Assembly: GCF_041260155.1 (NCBI RefSeq)
Contig: NC_091932.1
Span: 6,347,501-6,411,500 of the forward strand
Reading direction: 5' to 3'
From: Ptychodera flava
Taxonomy: Eukaryota; Hemichordata; Enteropneusta; Ptychoderidae
DNA: 64,000 nucleotides
The translations under genes were made by a program, and so were the position numbers. Each line of letters begins with the position of its first letter. The stretch's first letter is position 1. The notes below the pieces were generated by a model. The model was not told the DNA's origin. It ran no database searches and saw only the letters and a list, made by a program, of their open reading frames with translations. Below, piece after piece: positions 1 through 13,400 of this stretch.

Positions 1-514
1 GTTTCTCACAGCCTCTTACATGGTCTAGGTTGTTTTGACTGAACACTAGTTCTTACTTTCAAAGGCTGATATAAGGATTTCATGCAAACACTTTGATATG
101 GAAAGCAAGTGTATCTATCCATAAGTCAGATCTGTGAGCAAAAAGTACACAGCACTGTTATGTATGATAATTTGTTATGTTTATGCATTTGTAAATGGTT
201 ACAATTGCAACTGCTCGTTACATTGTCGTGAATTGCTCCTCGTACAAAACATACACCTACTTCTGTATTCTGTTCTGAAATATTATTGCATAAAAAGGGA
301 GCATGTATGGATTTTGTTATTATTTCGTTCAACTGACATGTTATCAAAGTGTGAATTTTCCCCAAAGAAAATTTCAAATTTCATGAGAATGCAACTCAGT
401 AAAATAATCAGCAGACATTTTCTGTAATCATGAGAACCTGAACTCTTCAAAAAAGTGTTGTTATTAATTATCTACCAACATGACAAGACAAAAGAAAAGG
501 TAGGGCTAACTCAC
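1..514 (-). other. ATAD2 intron after exon 21 (partial)
   Basis: AT-rich sequence downstream of the exon 21 donor. I looked on the minus strand for the family's C-terminal helical segment and found nothing resembling it, so the remaining exon or exons must lie outside the window. No repeat or RNA gene is visible here. Confidence 0.6.
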
Positions 515-1473
515 CTCACCCTGTTGGCATCCATCAACCTTTTCTTGGTTCTCACCAGGTGATTTTGAAGTTTCCTTCCCTTGTGTGTTTTCCTCAGCAT
601 TTTCCTCTGTCGTCTTCGCACAGCCACCCTGCTCCACTGACCCCTGACACACTGATCTTTCACCCTGCTCTGGCAATGTTTCACTGCTGTTTTCAGTGCT
701 TGATTCCCCCACTGATAGTTTTCTGTCTGATGGGGGCGGTATTCGTGGAAGTCTTGCCACCCTGCCACTTTTAACACTTTCATTATCACTACCTCTATCA
801 CAATTCAATACCTCATCATTGTCTCTACTTTCCTGTCCATTATTATCATCCCCCTCCTCTTCAATAGAAATATTTAATACTTCTCCATCAGCATGATAAT
901 TCAACTCATCTGTTTCCTGACAGCCTCCATCCTTCCCTGTGTCATTGTTTGTTTTCTTCTCCTTTGCTTTCCGTGACTTGTACTTTGTAACGTAGCCCCT
1001 TGACCATGATGATGCACGTCTTCTCTTCCTTGTCCACTGTTTACCCTGACTCACAGCCTGTTGTTCATGTTCATGGGCAGTGTCTTTCTCTTCCAGTTCC
1101 TCTGTATCCTCATTCCCATTCCTGTCATTTTCCGTCCCTTCCTCCTGCTCGCACACTTCAGTTTCTGTTCCCTCATCAGACTTCGGTATGATTTTTCGCT
1201 TTTTCTTTTTTGAGACAAACCCCATAGACCACTTGGTTTTTCTTCTCTTAGGTTTCTTTGGTTTCTGAGCGGATGTGTAGTAAATGTAGTCGGTGCTGTC
1301 ATTCAGCATGCCATCGGGAGTCAACTGTGTATCTCCTCCTTGGGTTTTCTTGTTCAGCCTTGATGAATAATACGATGTCAAGGCACCTGTTGAAGAGGAT
1401 TGACTTGGTCCTCCTTGTCTTTCAACTGGCTTTACATGGTAAAAGGCAGGGGCAGTCTTAGATGGTTCTTCTC
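515..1473 (-). CDS. ATAD2: ATAD2 exon 21, long basic/acidic C-terminal exon
   Basis: A 320-codon exon (1058-1377) beginning with SKTAPAFYHVKP, which matches the APSYYHVMP segment after the vertebrate bromodomain. It continues as low-complexity sequence. Two basic clusters share a Trp-Ser-x-Gly-aromatic-Val pattern, centred on W1139 and W1214, and look like nuclear-localisation-type segments; the human protein has one such segment. The exon ends at a GTGAGT donor at 509-514; an overlapping upstream GT is a less likely donor. The coding sequence continues off the window. Confidence 0.9.
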
Positions 1474-4400
1474 CTGTAAAAGATAACAGCCAGTGTGTAC
1501 ATGTCAAACACCGATTTTTTTTTCATAGAACATGTCTTTCTTGTAACAAATCAAAATGAGTTACATACTGTAGTTGCATGCATGTCCTTACTAACTCTGG
1601 ATGATGTACAGGTTATCAGCAACCTTACAGGGAAACTGAAATTACAGAATGCCAACTGTATTTGCAGAAGCAAAGGTATCTATGCAAGATGTACAATGTA
1701 GGTGTATATGTGCAGACACATACCCAGGACAATGTATCTTTCTCTAACCGGTATCTCTATTAATTTGTCTCTGGCATCTTTTAACCCTTTCACCACCATG
1801 GTTTGTCCCAAATCCATTGTTTTCTATGGTAAAGTTGGACCTGTATACAGGGAACTGGGGGTGTAAGGGTTAAAGGGCTAGTCGCTGTAACTTTGATGAT
1901 TGTTTTCACTTTTTTGTTCATAAATGTAATTTTTCATTGAGATGAAGTATTCATAAAAAGTTATGATGCCTAGGTAATATTCGTTTGGTACATTGCCTGT
2001 AAGTTGAAATAAATAGAGCAGATGAACGAGTGCTGCTGACCTGCATAAAGGCAAGTGTTGACTAAGGTTTTTCAGCAATCCCTTTAAAGAGTAGTATGCA
2101 GAAGAGAAAACCACACTTGTGACACAGTGAGGTACAGAAAGACAAATCAGAATTTACTTAAGTCTATTTGCTTACCTCTTCTCTTCTTTGAATCCATTAT
2201 ATCAATACACATCTTTTCAAACTCAGGGTCTAATTCACTATCCACTATTGCATGGGCAACATCACTAAGTTCACAGGCACGGTGTCGAATTATCTTATCT
2301 ACAATATGGAAGATGAACAAAATAGAAAAGTAAATGTATCCATGCCACTTCCCATTTGGATTTGAAAATTGTCAACTCAAGTACAGTGTAACTCTGAACA
2401 TAGACTTGGTTCAAGTCTGTGATTTGTGAGTGTGTGAGTAGGGTAAACCTGATGATTTGTGTTCTGTTTTCATATGAAACGTGTGAATTGGGTGAATGTG
2501 ATGAGTGGAGTGAATGTGACACAGGGTAGTGTCACCCAGAATCACTAAAAAGCAACTGAAGTCATCCTCATTGAAAAATACGATATCAGTCTACAATGGA
2601 GTTGCAGTAAACAAGTACAAGTGACATGATTGCATCTAAAGTTAAAATTTCAAGTACAACATCAACCAATTAAGGTAGAATGTGCCTTACGGACAGATAT
2701 TTGAACTCACAGATTTTTACAATACTTTTCTGATCTCCCGCTTGTGGGGTCTGATTTTGAAGCTCTTGAAGTCAATAAAAGTTTCATTGTCACATTTTTG
2801 TGGCAATCAAAAGTTTATATGTTACAGGCCCATACTACCGCAACTAGTGAAAATTGTGGAACAAGAAATTAACTTTCCAACACTCTCTATACATCGATGT
2901 ACACTCACACAAGTATACAACTACAGAACTATCTACAAGAACAAAGTTTGCAAACTACTCAGGTCTATTTATTGTTGGAGGAGGACACATTACATTCATA
3001 CTTACCGGACGGATCCCTATCTGGGTTATATTCCAGAGCATTGCTACAAATCAATTTGATGTCGTTGAGAAAATCTTTGACATTTCTGTAGTGGTGGGTG
3101 TCTATCTTTCTCATCATAGTTGACATGTCCATAGGAGTCTTTATAACATCTAGATAGTCTGGAACCTGATAGAAATGCAATATCACATCCAAAGTTTAAT
3201 AAAAGTTTTTGTTTTTCAGGGTTGGTAAAAGTTCATGACAGAGTTAAGTCTGAAACAGTAACATGAATAACTGTATGATGGAACAATTACTAGTTATGAA
3301 GTCCTTTTCAAAGCATACTACCATATTGCAGGGAAAGACGCTTATTTTTTATCCACTTGCCCTTCGGGCAAGTGGGGGGTTAAGTTCACTTGCCCGAATG
3401 GGAAAATCACTTGCCCAGTAAAATTATGTGGTTCGAAAAGCGAAATCAGTGACTTTTTATTTCACACACTTTATTTCAAAACCTTTATCATGTTATTCAT
3501 CAAACTTCATGATGTAGTGAAAAATGTCAGTCACTCTCTCACTATTGCTGGACAGCTCATTAATATTCATGTTCATTAATATTCATGAACAATTATAATA
3601 TTCAATATGCTTGTATGTTTACTTTCTTAGGGCTATAATAATGTACAAATAATAACAGCCACTTCCACTGTACCTTCAAGGTATTTTTTCAGTTTTAACT
3701 GAACTATACAGAAAGAAAAAATCTTTAGACGTTACAAAGCCTGTTTTGAAGCTTCTGAAAAATAATGTACTTCTTTGTCATGTTTTTACACTGCCTATAT
3801 CATCCCTCACCACCATGGCACCATGAAGTTTTCATTACATTGCACTATGCATGTTTTTCTGATGACCTAGGTGGTCTTTTTAATGCTCATGCGCAGATTA
3901 AGTAAACTTTTAATCAACAACTTAGGGTATCAGCGAGTTTACTGTGTGATGCATGCTGAATTTCTCGACGTGAAATTCAGTCCGATTGCTTCTTGACAGT
4001 CATTTTAGAATGGGGAAAATTCGCAAAACAGAGAGGTTGGTTGCCACGGACAAGTCACTTTTGGCTCATTGACCTGAGAAATAAGTCAGTGTTCATTGAA
4101 AATTCTGGACCCGTTGACACCAAAGCTTGCTTGTGACCATGCATGCTGTCATCTTTGCATGCAGTCTTTCAACAATGACCACAGGGGCTCATAAGTGGCT
4201 ATTTAAGTCAATATTACAGCGTTTTCTTTCTTTTTCAATGTTACAAATAAACCAGCTGAAGAGCACATCATTTGTGTAGCTGTCTTTTGTGTAGCTTGTA
4301 TTGGCATGTATAGTGCGCCCTCAATGGGGAATGTGATCATATGTAAATACGACCTTTAGTTCCGTGACCTCTGGCCAATTCCTCTGGCCTTGTCTACTGG

Positions 4401-7400
4401 CCATGCGTACAGACGTCGCTGTGTTTACTGTTAGTACAGTAAGCATAGCGAGGGCAGGGCAGGAAGTAGGCATGGCTAGAGGTCAAGGAACTAAAGGTCA
4501 CATTTACGAGGACGCACTATACATGCCAATACAAGCCCAGTAAGCATAGCGAGGGCAGGGCAGGAAGTAGGCATGGCTAGAGGTCACGGAACTAAAGGTC
4601 ACATTTACGAGGACGCACTATACATGCCAATACAAGCTACACAAAAGACAGCTACACAAGTGTTGTGCTCTTCAGCTGGTTTATTTGTAACATTGAAAAA
4701 GAAAGAAAAACGCTGTAATATTGACTTAAATAGCCACTTATGAGCCCCTGTGCAATGACCCCCGTGAATGCCAGTCACTGAACTGAACATTGCATTGTAG
4801 AGTATGTTTTAGTAAAAGTACTATTTTTGGTGCTAATTTTCGTTACCTAATTTTATTTTTATAGAGTTGTAAACATTCATACAAAACACAAAAACTCCGT
4901 ATGTCTTTTTGATCGTACAGACATCATGACACCATAACCTTGTCTTGTGAGGGCAAGGAACTTTGTGGACGTACGCTCAACCAGCGTACGGTAATTAACC
5001 GATGGTATTGTTTATTGAAAACGATCATGCAATTTTGTGAAAAACTTTATGCTGGTTCACACAATGACATAAATGATTATTATTTGTTGTGTAAGTCGGT
5101 GTTCCCACATCAGAAAATCGATCTCATGGATTTGATATCTAGGTAATGATTTCTTCACTTGTCCCGTCGGGCATCGGCGTTTCACTTGCCTGAATGAGAC
5201 TTTCACTTGCCCCGGGCAATCGGGCAACCCTTAGTATCTTTCCCTGTATTGAGCGAGAACTGAAAGGTGTCAGGGATGAACAAATTTCACCCTTGGACTT
5301 TGATAGAGAGGAGACTTGTTTGCTCACAGAAATAAGTTTTATTGAATTTCCATGAATTAGAGCTGTTGTAATACATGATGCACACAATGGACATCATAAA
5401 CGTACATACATGTATCAACAGTTGCTAATACACCGCACTACTGACAGTGGCTCGTAACATCATGATATATTTGCATCATGATATATTTGTATCACCTCCT
5501 GAGACAACATTCCAACAACTTCAGCTCTGATTCAAAGCTATCCTTGTTGAAGTAACCATATGAATAGACTGACATAACTAATGACAGATCAGTGAGAACG
5601 CCTTTATAAGCTTACCTCTTCCAAGTCAACAGGTCTGGTAAAGATCTTGAATTTCTTATCCGATGCCAACCTTGTCAGGATACTTCTGAGAAAGAGTCTA
5701 AGCTCCCTCATTGTCACTTCCTCCTGTTGTTCAAGTCTCTGCAGTTCAGCTTCATTCAGTTTCCTTGGTTCAGGTGGTGGTGCCACAGGCAGTTCCTCTA
5801 GCAGTCTTGCAGCTGTGTGTGCACATAGAAAATCATACAAAACTTGCAGCTGTGTGTATGTATACACAGAAAATCATCAGACAAAAATTGATAAACAAAG
5901 GTGCGTATTTCAAGCATATCAAATAGAAAATAAGATCTAACGTCACTGTTTTCGTAAATTTATGGAAACTGAACAAAAAGCCCTTGATTGCACGTCATGT
6001 AAGAATAGTAGTGAAATAACAGAACACACTACACTTGATTGCATCCCAGAAACTTCATTATATTTGGACAGACTATGACTTTCTTAATCTCTTAATCCTA
6101 CTTTTGAGTAGAACATACATAGATGTACGCATTTGAATCACTGTTGTAACAAGTTTGGTTGAAAGACTTCGATAAGATACTGATCATATACTGGATTTCA
6201 GATACATCACCTTCTCATCTATGAAAAGTAAACCTGTATCCATTACCTGCTTTCTTCCTTTTGGCTGGAGCTTTAGCAGCTTGATTTATAATCAGATCAT
6301 GAAAGAAGTCTCTCCTCTCCTGATCCGTTGGTGGCGCTACATGGATAACTTCTCCTCCAATGGGATTAAATAAATATTGTACCTGAAATGTGATTGATAA
6401 GAACACAAAACATTCAACTGCTGCCACATAGATGATAACCCTGGATAGTTGACTCAGTACACTGTTTGTATGTGTAGTAAATCTTGTCTGGCTGACCATC
6501 AGGCATATTGTGTAGTCATTTCTGTCTCAATGCAATATATACCTGATCCTTTTAAGACAAAATGAAAATTTTCTTGTAACTAGTTTATGTCACATCATAT
6601 TGTGGCCCCAGATATTTTCTACACAAAAAAATTCCCTGACACTGCCAAAAATTTTAAAATAATAGCAATAATGTACTCCTCTTGGCCCATAGTGGACTTA
6701 AGCAAACTTTGCACCACATAATGTACTTGATTTGACCTCCTACATTGTGTTGTTCAAAGTTGTCTTTTATCCATTATGGTCAAAGATTTTGTACATTATT
6801 GTGTAAATAAAACCAAAACTGAAATTTTTGAAACAATGTTTTTTTTTATGGTAGCGCTTGTGGTATGTCATGCAGCTATTGAACACTCTGCAAAGACGCA
6901 TGAAATTTGTAGCAATTTGTATTGTTGTTATTAATTTGCATCAGCTTCTACAACTTGGCTGCCTGATCAAAGGTTTTTCACATAGACAGAAAATACCGCA
7001 ATTATACGGTGTCGCTCACATTTGATCAAAATTGGTATATACAATAAATGTTCTTTCTATCTGTTCAGTGCAGGAAAATTCTACGTTGATGTTATGACAA
7101 TGATTTCTGCACAGTACAACCAGAAAAACAACAAGAAATATTTAAACCAGAAAAACAAGAATGACAAAAGTAATTAAGGTCTGAAATTTTAGGTACTGGA
7201 GGTCAACTTTAGCAACATGCATAGCTGAAAGGCAGCTAGCCCCTCTTAGTTTGACCATAGACGCTCTTCCTCCCCTCTACTGACGGTCTTCCTCCCCTCT
7301 ACTGTCTACGGTTTGGAGAGTTCTGTTAATATGTAACAGTTCATAAACAACTCCCCTCTACTGACGGTCTTCCTCCCCTCTACTGTCTATGGTTTGGGCA

Positions 7401-10400
7401 GTTCTGTTAATATGTAACAGTTCATAAACAATGACAGGAAATGACTCAAGATAAGTGGAGTTTGCCTGTCACTCCTGCACACATGCAGAAATTCCCTTTT
7501 TCTTACCTCATTTGCACATTTTTGACACTGATGTGTTCATTTGAACAAATTCACATCTCAACCCCTACATCTACCTGTACACCAAATACTGAGACGGTAG
7601 CTTTGGCAGTATGGGAGCCTTTGTGTGTGACGGACATACATCCGCACATACCCACAAATATACAGACATGCAAATCAATTCAGCTTATACGATAACCTCA
7701 CATTGGTATACCAAATGTGAGTAAAAATGGTGTGTGATTAGTGGTCAGAGGTGTTACAGAGTTTGTAGGGTATATATCCCTCTTTATGGAACAGAGGATT
7801 TTCTTATGGTAAAATAGCTGGCCAATATTTATGAATAGCTGCTCAACTTGTTCAGTGTCTAAATGATACAGGCCAGTGTCTCTGTGTATGTAGATAAACT
7901 ACCTGAGTTTCCAATTCAGAGTGGTGTGTTTCACTGGTTGCAAGTAGAAGTACTGGAGAAGATGGAGGTAGATCTTGTAGTAGTGTTAAGAATGTAGCCC
8001 TGAGAGTCTCATTAATAGCACTCCACCATTGTCCAATATGAGGCATGTAAATAATGGATGGTGCAGTCCGCCTGGCTTCACGGAATACCTACAAATAAAT
8101 TAATATAACAGCTATTTCAATCACAGGATAGAGTGTAGCCAAAATAAAAAATTACAGGGGAAAAGACATGCATTTTCTTATTGAAATGGTTATGAAAATG
8201 ATCAAAGCCAAGAAGGGAAATAAACTGAGTCTAACCTGTGCACAAGATTCTTCTGGAGTTCTGGCACTGACTGCAAACAATGCTGGGAGGTCTAAACAAT
8301 GGACTGGCAGCCTCTCTAAGCTATGAAGTATTGCTGGAGCTAAATGTGAACTTTGACCAAGTCCTGCCTCACCACCAATCAGCAGGCGAGGGCGGTGTGT
8401 CGTCGGCGACTGGAAGGCAATGCTGTGGAATAGAAAAATTAGGATTAGTTCAAAGATAAATATAATAGTAGATCATATAACTGAAATTCTGGACACTTTT
8501 GGTAGAGTGATTGGTGTTGCTAGCTGAACAGTATATTAAAGATGGTCATACATAAAACATGAGAGATGCACATATTAAACAAACTTGCTAAGTACAACAG
8601 TGACACGTACACTGTATTGCTGTTGGTGTTGCAAATAGACAGTGTATCAGTGTGCTCAACAAGCGGATTTTAGGGATGGACCACCCTTCTGTTTTTCTAG
8701 TAGTCTATTCATCTGTTAATAACCATAGCAAATTAAAATTTTACAATAAACAGGGCTCCCGCTACCCGATCGCCAATTAGCCAAATGCGAAAGAAAGTTA
8801 AAAATGGCTACAAAAATTCAAGTTTGGCGAACATAGTGGCTAATGAATTTTTCCTGCCCTGGTGCCACCTCAACAAAAATATACAGCTAACAATAAAATG
8901 TTGTAAGATGTCGAAACAGTTTACCCTCCTTCCTACAAAGTTGCAATGTATTGAAACAGTTTACTCTCCTTTCTACAAAGTTACAGTTCCCTGGTACGTT
9001 GAGCGGACATTGTTGCTGTTCCGTCTGCGGTACATAGAGGCTTTGTTTTGCCTCCGTGAGTCCCGTTCGTCCTTCAGTCTATCTAGAAGTTTTACCTACT
9101 TTGCTAGAATCAAAATTTGGCCTGCAACTACTCAGTTTGATAGTAAAAACCGTAATTTAAAAGGGAAATTTCACAAACGGAGCAATAATGCAAAGGAAGA
9201 GGAGAAAAATTGAGGTTTTCTGAAAGGTCAAGTCTAGGTCATCTCATCATGTGACGTCATGCATGAGACCCCTTAAGTGTACAATTATGGTTCAAAAGAG
9301 CCACCTAGGGTGGTCAATAGTTAAATGGCATTCAGCTTGACTGTCAGTTTTAAATTAAATTTATTAAGAGTCATTGCAAAGGGATATTGTCAACAGTAAT
9401 TGTAGTAAGCATATCCATTGTCAAATCATCACATTTGTGAATTGCAATTTTGCATGTAATCATTAAAGCAACAATTCATTAAAATTGTTAATTCGGTCTA
9501 TTTCAAACTGCTATAACTTATAAAAGAAATAATGTGATTCTGAATTATTTTAATATTTTTGCAGATTCGACCAGTTTAATGATGTAGAAGTAAACATCAC
9601 TAGACATTTCTTGATGATATCAAAATATCAAGTGAAAATATATCTGTGTTAAAATGTTATCATAATCATTAAAACAATGTATACTCTCAAACAGTGAGTA
9701 ATTTAAATGAACATATATCATTGTGTCTTGTTTTACAAGAGTTGTGTTTGGCTAAACCCTTTGGTCTCAAGAAAAATACTCAAAATGCTATTCAGCCTGC
9801 TTGATCACAACTGTCACATACAAGTAACACCGGGGCCAATTGTATCTACACTGCCAGTGTGCTACTAAATGCTTTCTCCTGCACCATTTTTTTTATTCTT
9901 GTGGCTGAAACATTTTGGTTATGGAAGAATGCATAAATTTGCCGCATTAGAGGCTTGTAGCTTATGACAAGCTATCATACTGTGAACACTAAATGAATGC
10001 CGTAGAAATGTTCTGTACCTGTTGTAATATACACTTCACTTTGCTACCAGATTTTTAGAATTCAATTGATACCTTATTTTATTTCTGGTGGTAAAAGTTT
10101 ACCATCTGAAATGAAAAAGTATTTCTATCCTAGAAATGTCATAAAAACACAGATTATTCAATACAAACTGAACAAATATTTTTAAGGGAGATCGATTTGT
10201 AAAATTAGGAACTATCAGAATGCGGAGAAAGCTGTAATTGCCACGCTTAATTGACATCATAAATGGCTAAAAGTTGCTCAAAGTGGCTACAAGATTTTTG
10301 ATTTGGCTAATCAGTTGGCTAATCATTTTGGTGACTTAGGGGGAGCCCTGAATAAAAGAATATGAAAATTATAGTGGTCGCCACTCTGCTTTGCCCAAGC

Positions 10401-13400
10401 TGTGGAGAATACGGCATACCAGTAGTTCAAGAGTAATCAGGTTTGTCTTAAAATTTAACCCTTAAGACACCATAGACTTTCATGCCATATCGCCTCCCAT
10501 GCCAAGAACTTTTTGAACCGATGAACTTGACATGTTACACTTCTTTTAGACAGGTACAGTGTGTTTCCTGTGACTGGAAGCCCAGCCAAACCAGTATAAA
10601 TTTCCAAGATCAGGAAATGAAGAAGCTTCGAGAAGTCTTTCCATGTTTGGTTTAGCAAATCAGGGGTGGGAAAATGGGCTGAAAATGCACATTTATGGTT
10701 CAAAATGCATTGAAAATGATTAAAAGACTCTAAAAATAGATCTTATAGTCCAAAAATCTGCAAACTTTTACACATCTTAAATGTCATGAAAAGACACATA
10801 TTTTGGTGAAAATTTTCAGCAGGGGCACTTATCAAATGTAAATAATAAACAAACAAACAATTGTTGGTATTTGTCAATAATACAAATACCACATACCCTT
10901 CAACACAGTTACACAAAAACATATAACACAAGTGAAATATAGGTTAAAACAATATTAATCAGCAACATGATTGAATTTTGTAAACAAGATCTTTTATTCA
11001 TTTGTCTTTTTTTATTTATTTATTTGTTTGTGTATTTTTTTCTGCATCGAAAGGTGAAACCATGTAACCAGGAAAAATCTTTGATTTTGTTTATTTATTT
11101 GGATTCTGATTGCTATCAGATAAGATTCAGTTGTTGTTGCTATGGAATGAATGTTGCCATTAAAGTTAGAGAGGATATGTTTGAAAGATTTTGGCATTGC
11201 AAGTAAACACAAACAACAAATTTGATTGATATCATGAACAAGCTGCCATCTTAAAAGACAATTCAAATCAGAGCCTGTATTCAGCTACATTATTAGCTAC
11301 CCTGTGATTGGCAAACGACAAAAAACTTCACCACAAAAACGCACAACCTGAACTTCTGAGAAAATAAATTCGGTTCAAGAACTAAATAAAATAAGTTCAA
11401 GGTACAATAAGGATGACATTTGCCTCTGAACGCTTTCGATAACTGTACCGGCCCTGACGTTCGATCGCGAGGTCACCGTTAATCATGACAGTCAATGAGA
11501 ACACTTACGGAAGTTTGATCACGTATTTTGCCGAGCACGCAACATAATTCGCCAGTAAATGAACAGAAACCAATAGATATGATATAAATAATTACATATA
11601 GGGTATATTTCGATAAAAGAATATGTTTTAGACGTAGGAATATGACGCGAGATCAACAGTTCGGAACGTGCTGTGTTGTACGTTTTGAACACACAAACCC
11701 GTGATCGGCGGCCATCTTGGCCATCTCGATACACGTGAAGAATGCCGCGATACCAAAGTTTACTTGACATAAACAGACCTGATTGCTCCAAAATCACATA
11801 TTAAATTACGATTTAGTGAAAATGCTTTCAAATTTCTTCATCATTAGTGTTTTCGGCCTAGAAAACTGAACTGACATGCTCAAACTTGTGCTTTCAGAGA
11901 GGCTCCGTGGTGATACCATTCGAGCCGCTGTTAAACTTCAAAATCACGTTCGACCGATCAAAAAAAGTCTTCATTTTCTCAGAAAATATCCTCAAAAAAT
12001 ACCAAAATATGTCATTTCTATAAAGAAATGCCAATAACTTGTCACAAAACCATCGTCTTTAGGATGTACGGCAGAAAAATGCGTTCAGAATGTCTCTCAC
12101 TTCGGCGAAGTCAGCGACCAGATCCGATTAGATATTCAAGGTGAAAATAGTCGAACCGATTTCCTCGAAAGGTCGCTCAAATTACTGGAAACTGCCGTAG
12201 CTACATCAGATGATGTCATTATGTTAGTCCTTATATGGACCTGAAGTGGGTTCAAAGGGTAAGGAATGGATTTATTTGTCAGGTGACCTCTTAAACGCGG
12301 GAAATCAAGTTCCAAACTTTGCCTTAGCGAACCTCAGGCCGTGTACGGATATATCCGTGCGTGGCGCTGAGCGTGAGTTGGGCGTGTACAGATATATCCC
12401 TTTTCCTGCCAAGTCCATATTTCACCATCAGGTCAAGATGGTTAAAATTAATGAAACACAACATATTCCATATGATGTATTTTAACATAATACTGTACAT
12501 TTGAAGGCTGTTGAAAACATAATACTGTAAAGTTGATCTTCTTTGGACAAAAGATGCTATAACATACCAAGCCAAGTGGGTGAAAATACGTCATGTTTTG
12601 GCTCAATACCGCTTTTTACTGACTTGGCTGATGGGGAAGTGATACAGTTATTACTGTCTGGCAGGAAAAGGGATATACGGGCATGGCGTTTTAAGGGTTA
12701 AGTGATCTGACACAAGGATTTAGAATTAAATTTCCAGCTTTCTCCGTCAGAAGACAATAGTTCATCATTAACAGTAACTTACAGACCAACAGTCTTGCCT
12801 TACCTGGCAAAATTGAGGAATGTTTGTGGATCTTCATCACTTTGCAACTGAGGTAGCAGGCTTCTTTTTCTCGTTCTGCCTCCCCTTGTGGAATTTTCAA
12901 AAATGCATAGTCCCTCATCCTCTTCACTTACATCTTCATTCAAGACATCAAGAATTACATCAGGAGATTCTGTATGTTGAGGTGACATTTCAAAATGTGC
13001 AGGAAAAAGAGAAAGTCATTAAAGAAATTGTCGAACTGACTTACTTTATGTTTCAAGATAAATATCTGCAAAAAATGAGATAATTTGAATATACATGTAT
13101 TCAGACAAACCTTTGTACCAAAATATATGCAACATGTTAGTGTTAGTAAATGAGATGTTTTGCTATTTTGAGACATGCAGTGCTTGAAGTTGAAATGTGT
13201 TTTGCCCATATGATCAGTGTGTGTGTCAGGTTTGCATCAACCTGCATCTGCTTCCTGTTGTGTGTACAATGATCAGATTATAGTTTATCAATGGCAGATT
13301 ACAGGTCATCCTCCACATCATTCAATGTAAGTTACTCCTTGTGATTTATTGGACCAATATGACCATATTTAGGTCTTATGTGGTTTTGTCTATCTTGGCA

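Noticed and set aside
8785-9213. 142-codon plus-strand frame
   Set aside because: Starts inside the terminal repeat of the CAGGGCTCCC element and shows no transposase or host motif.
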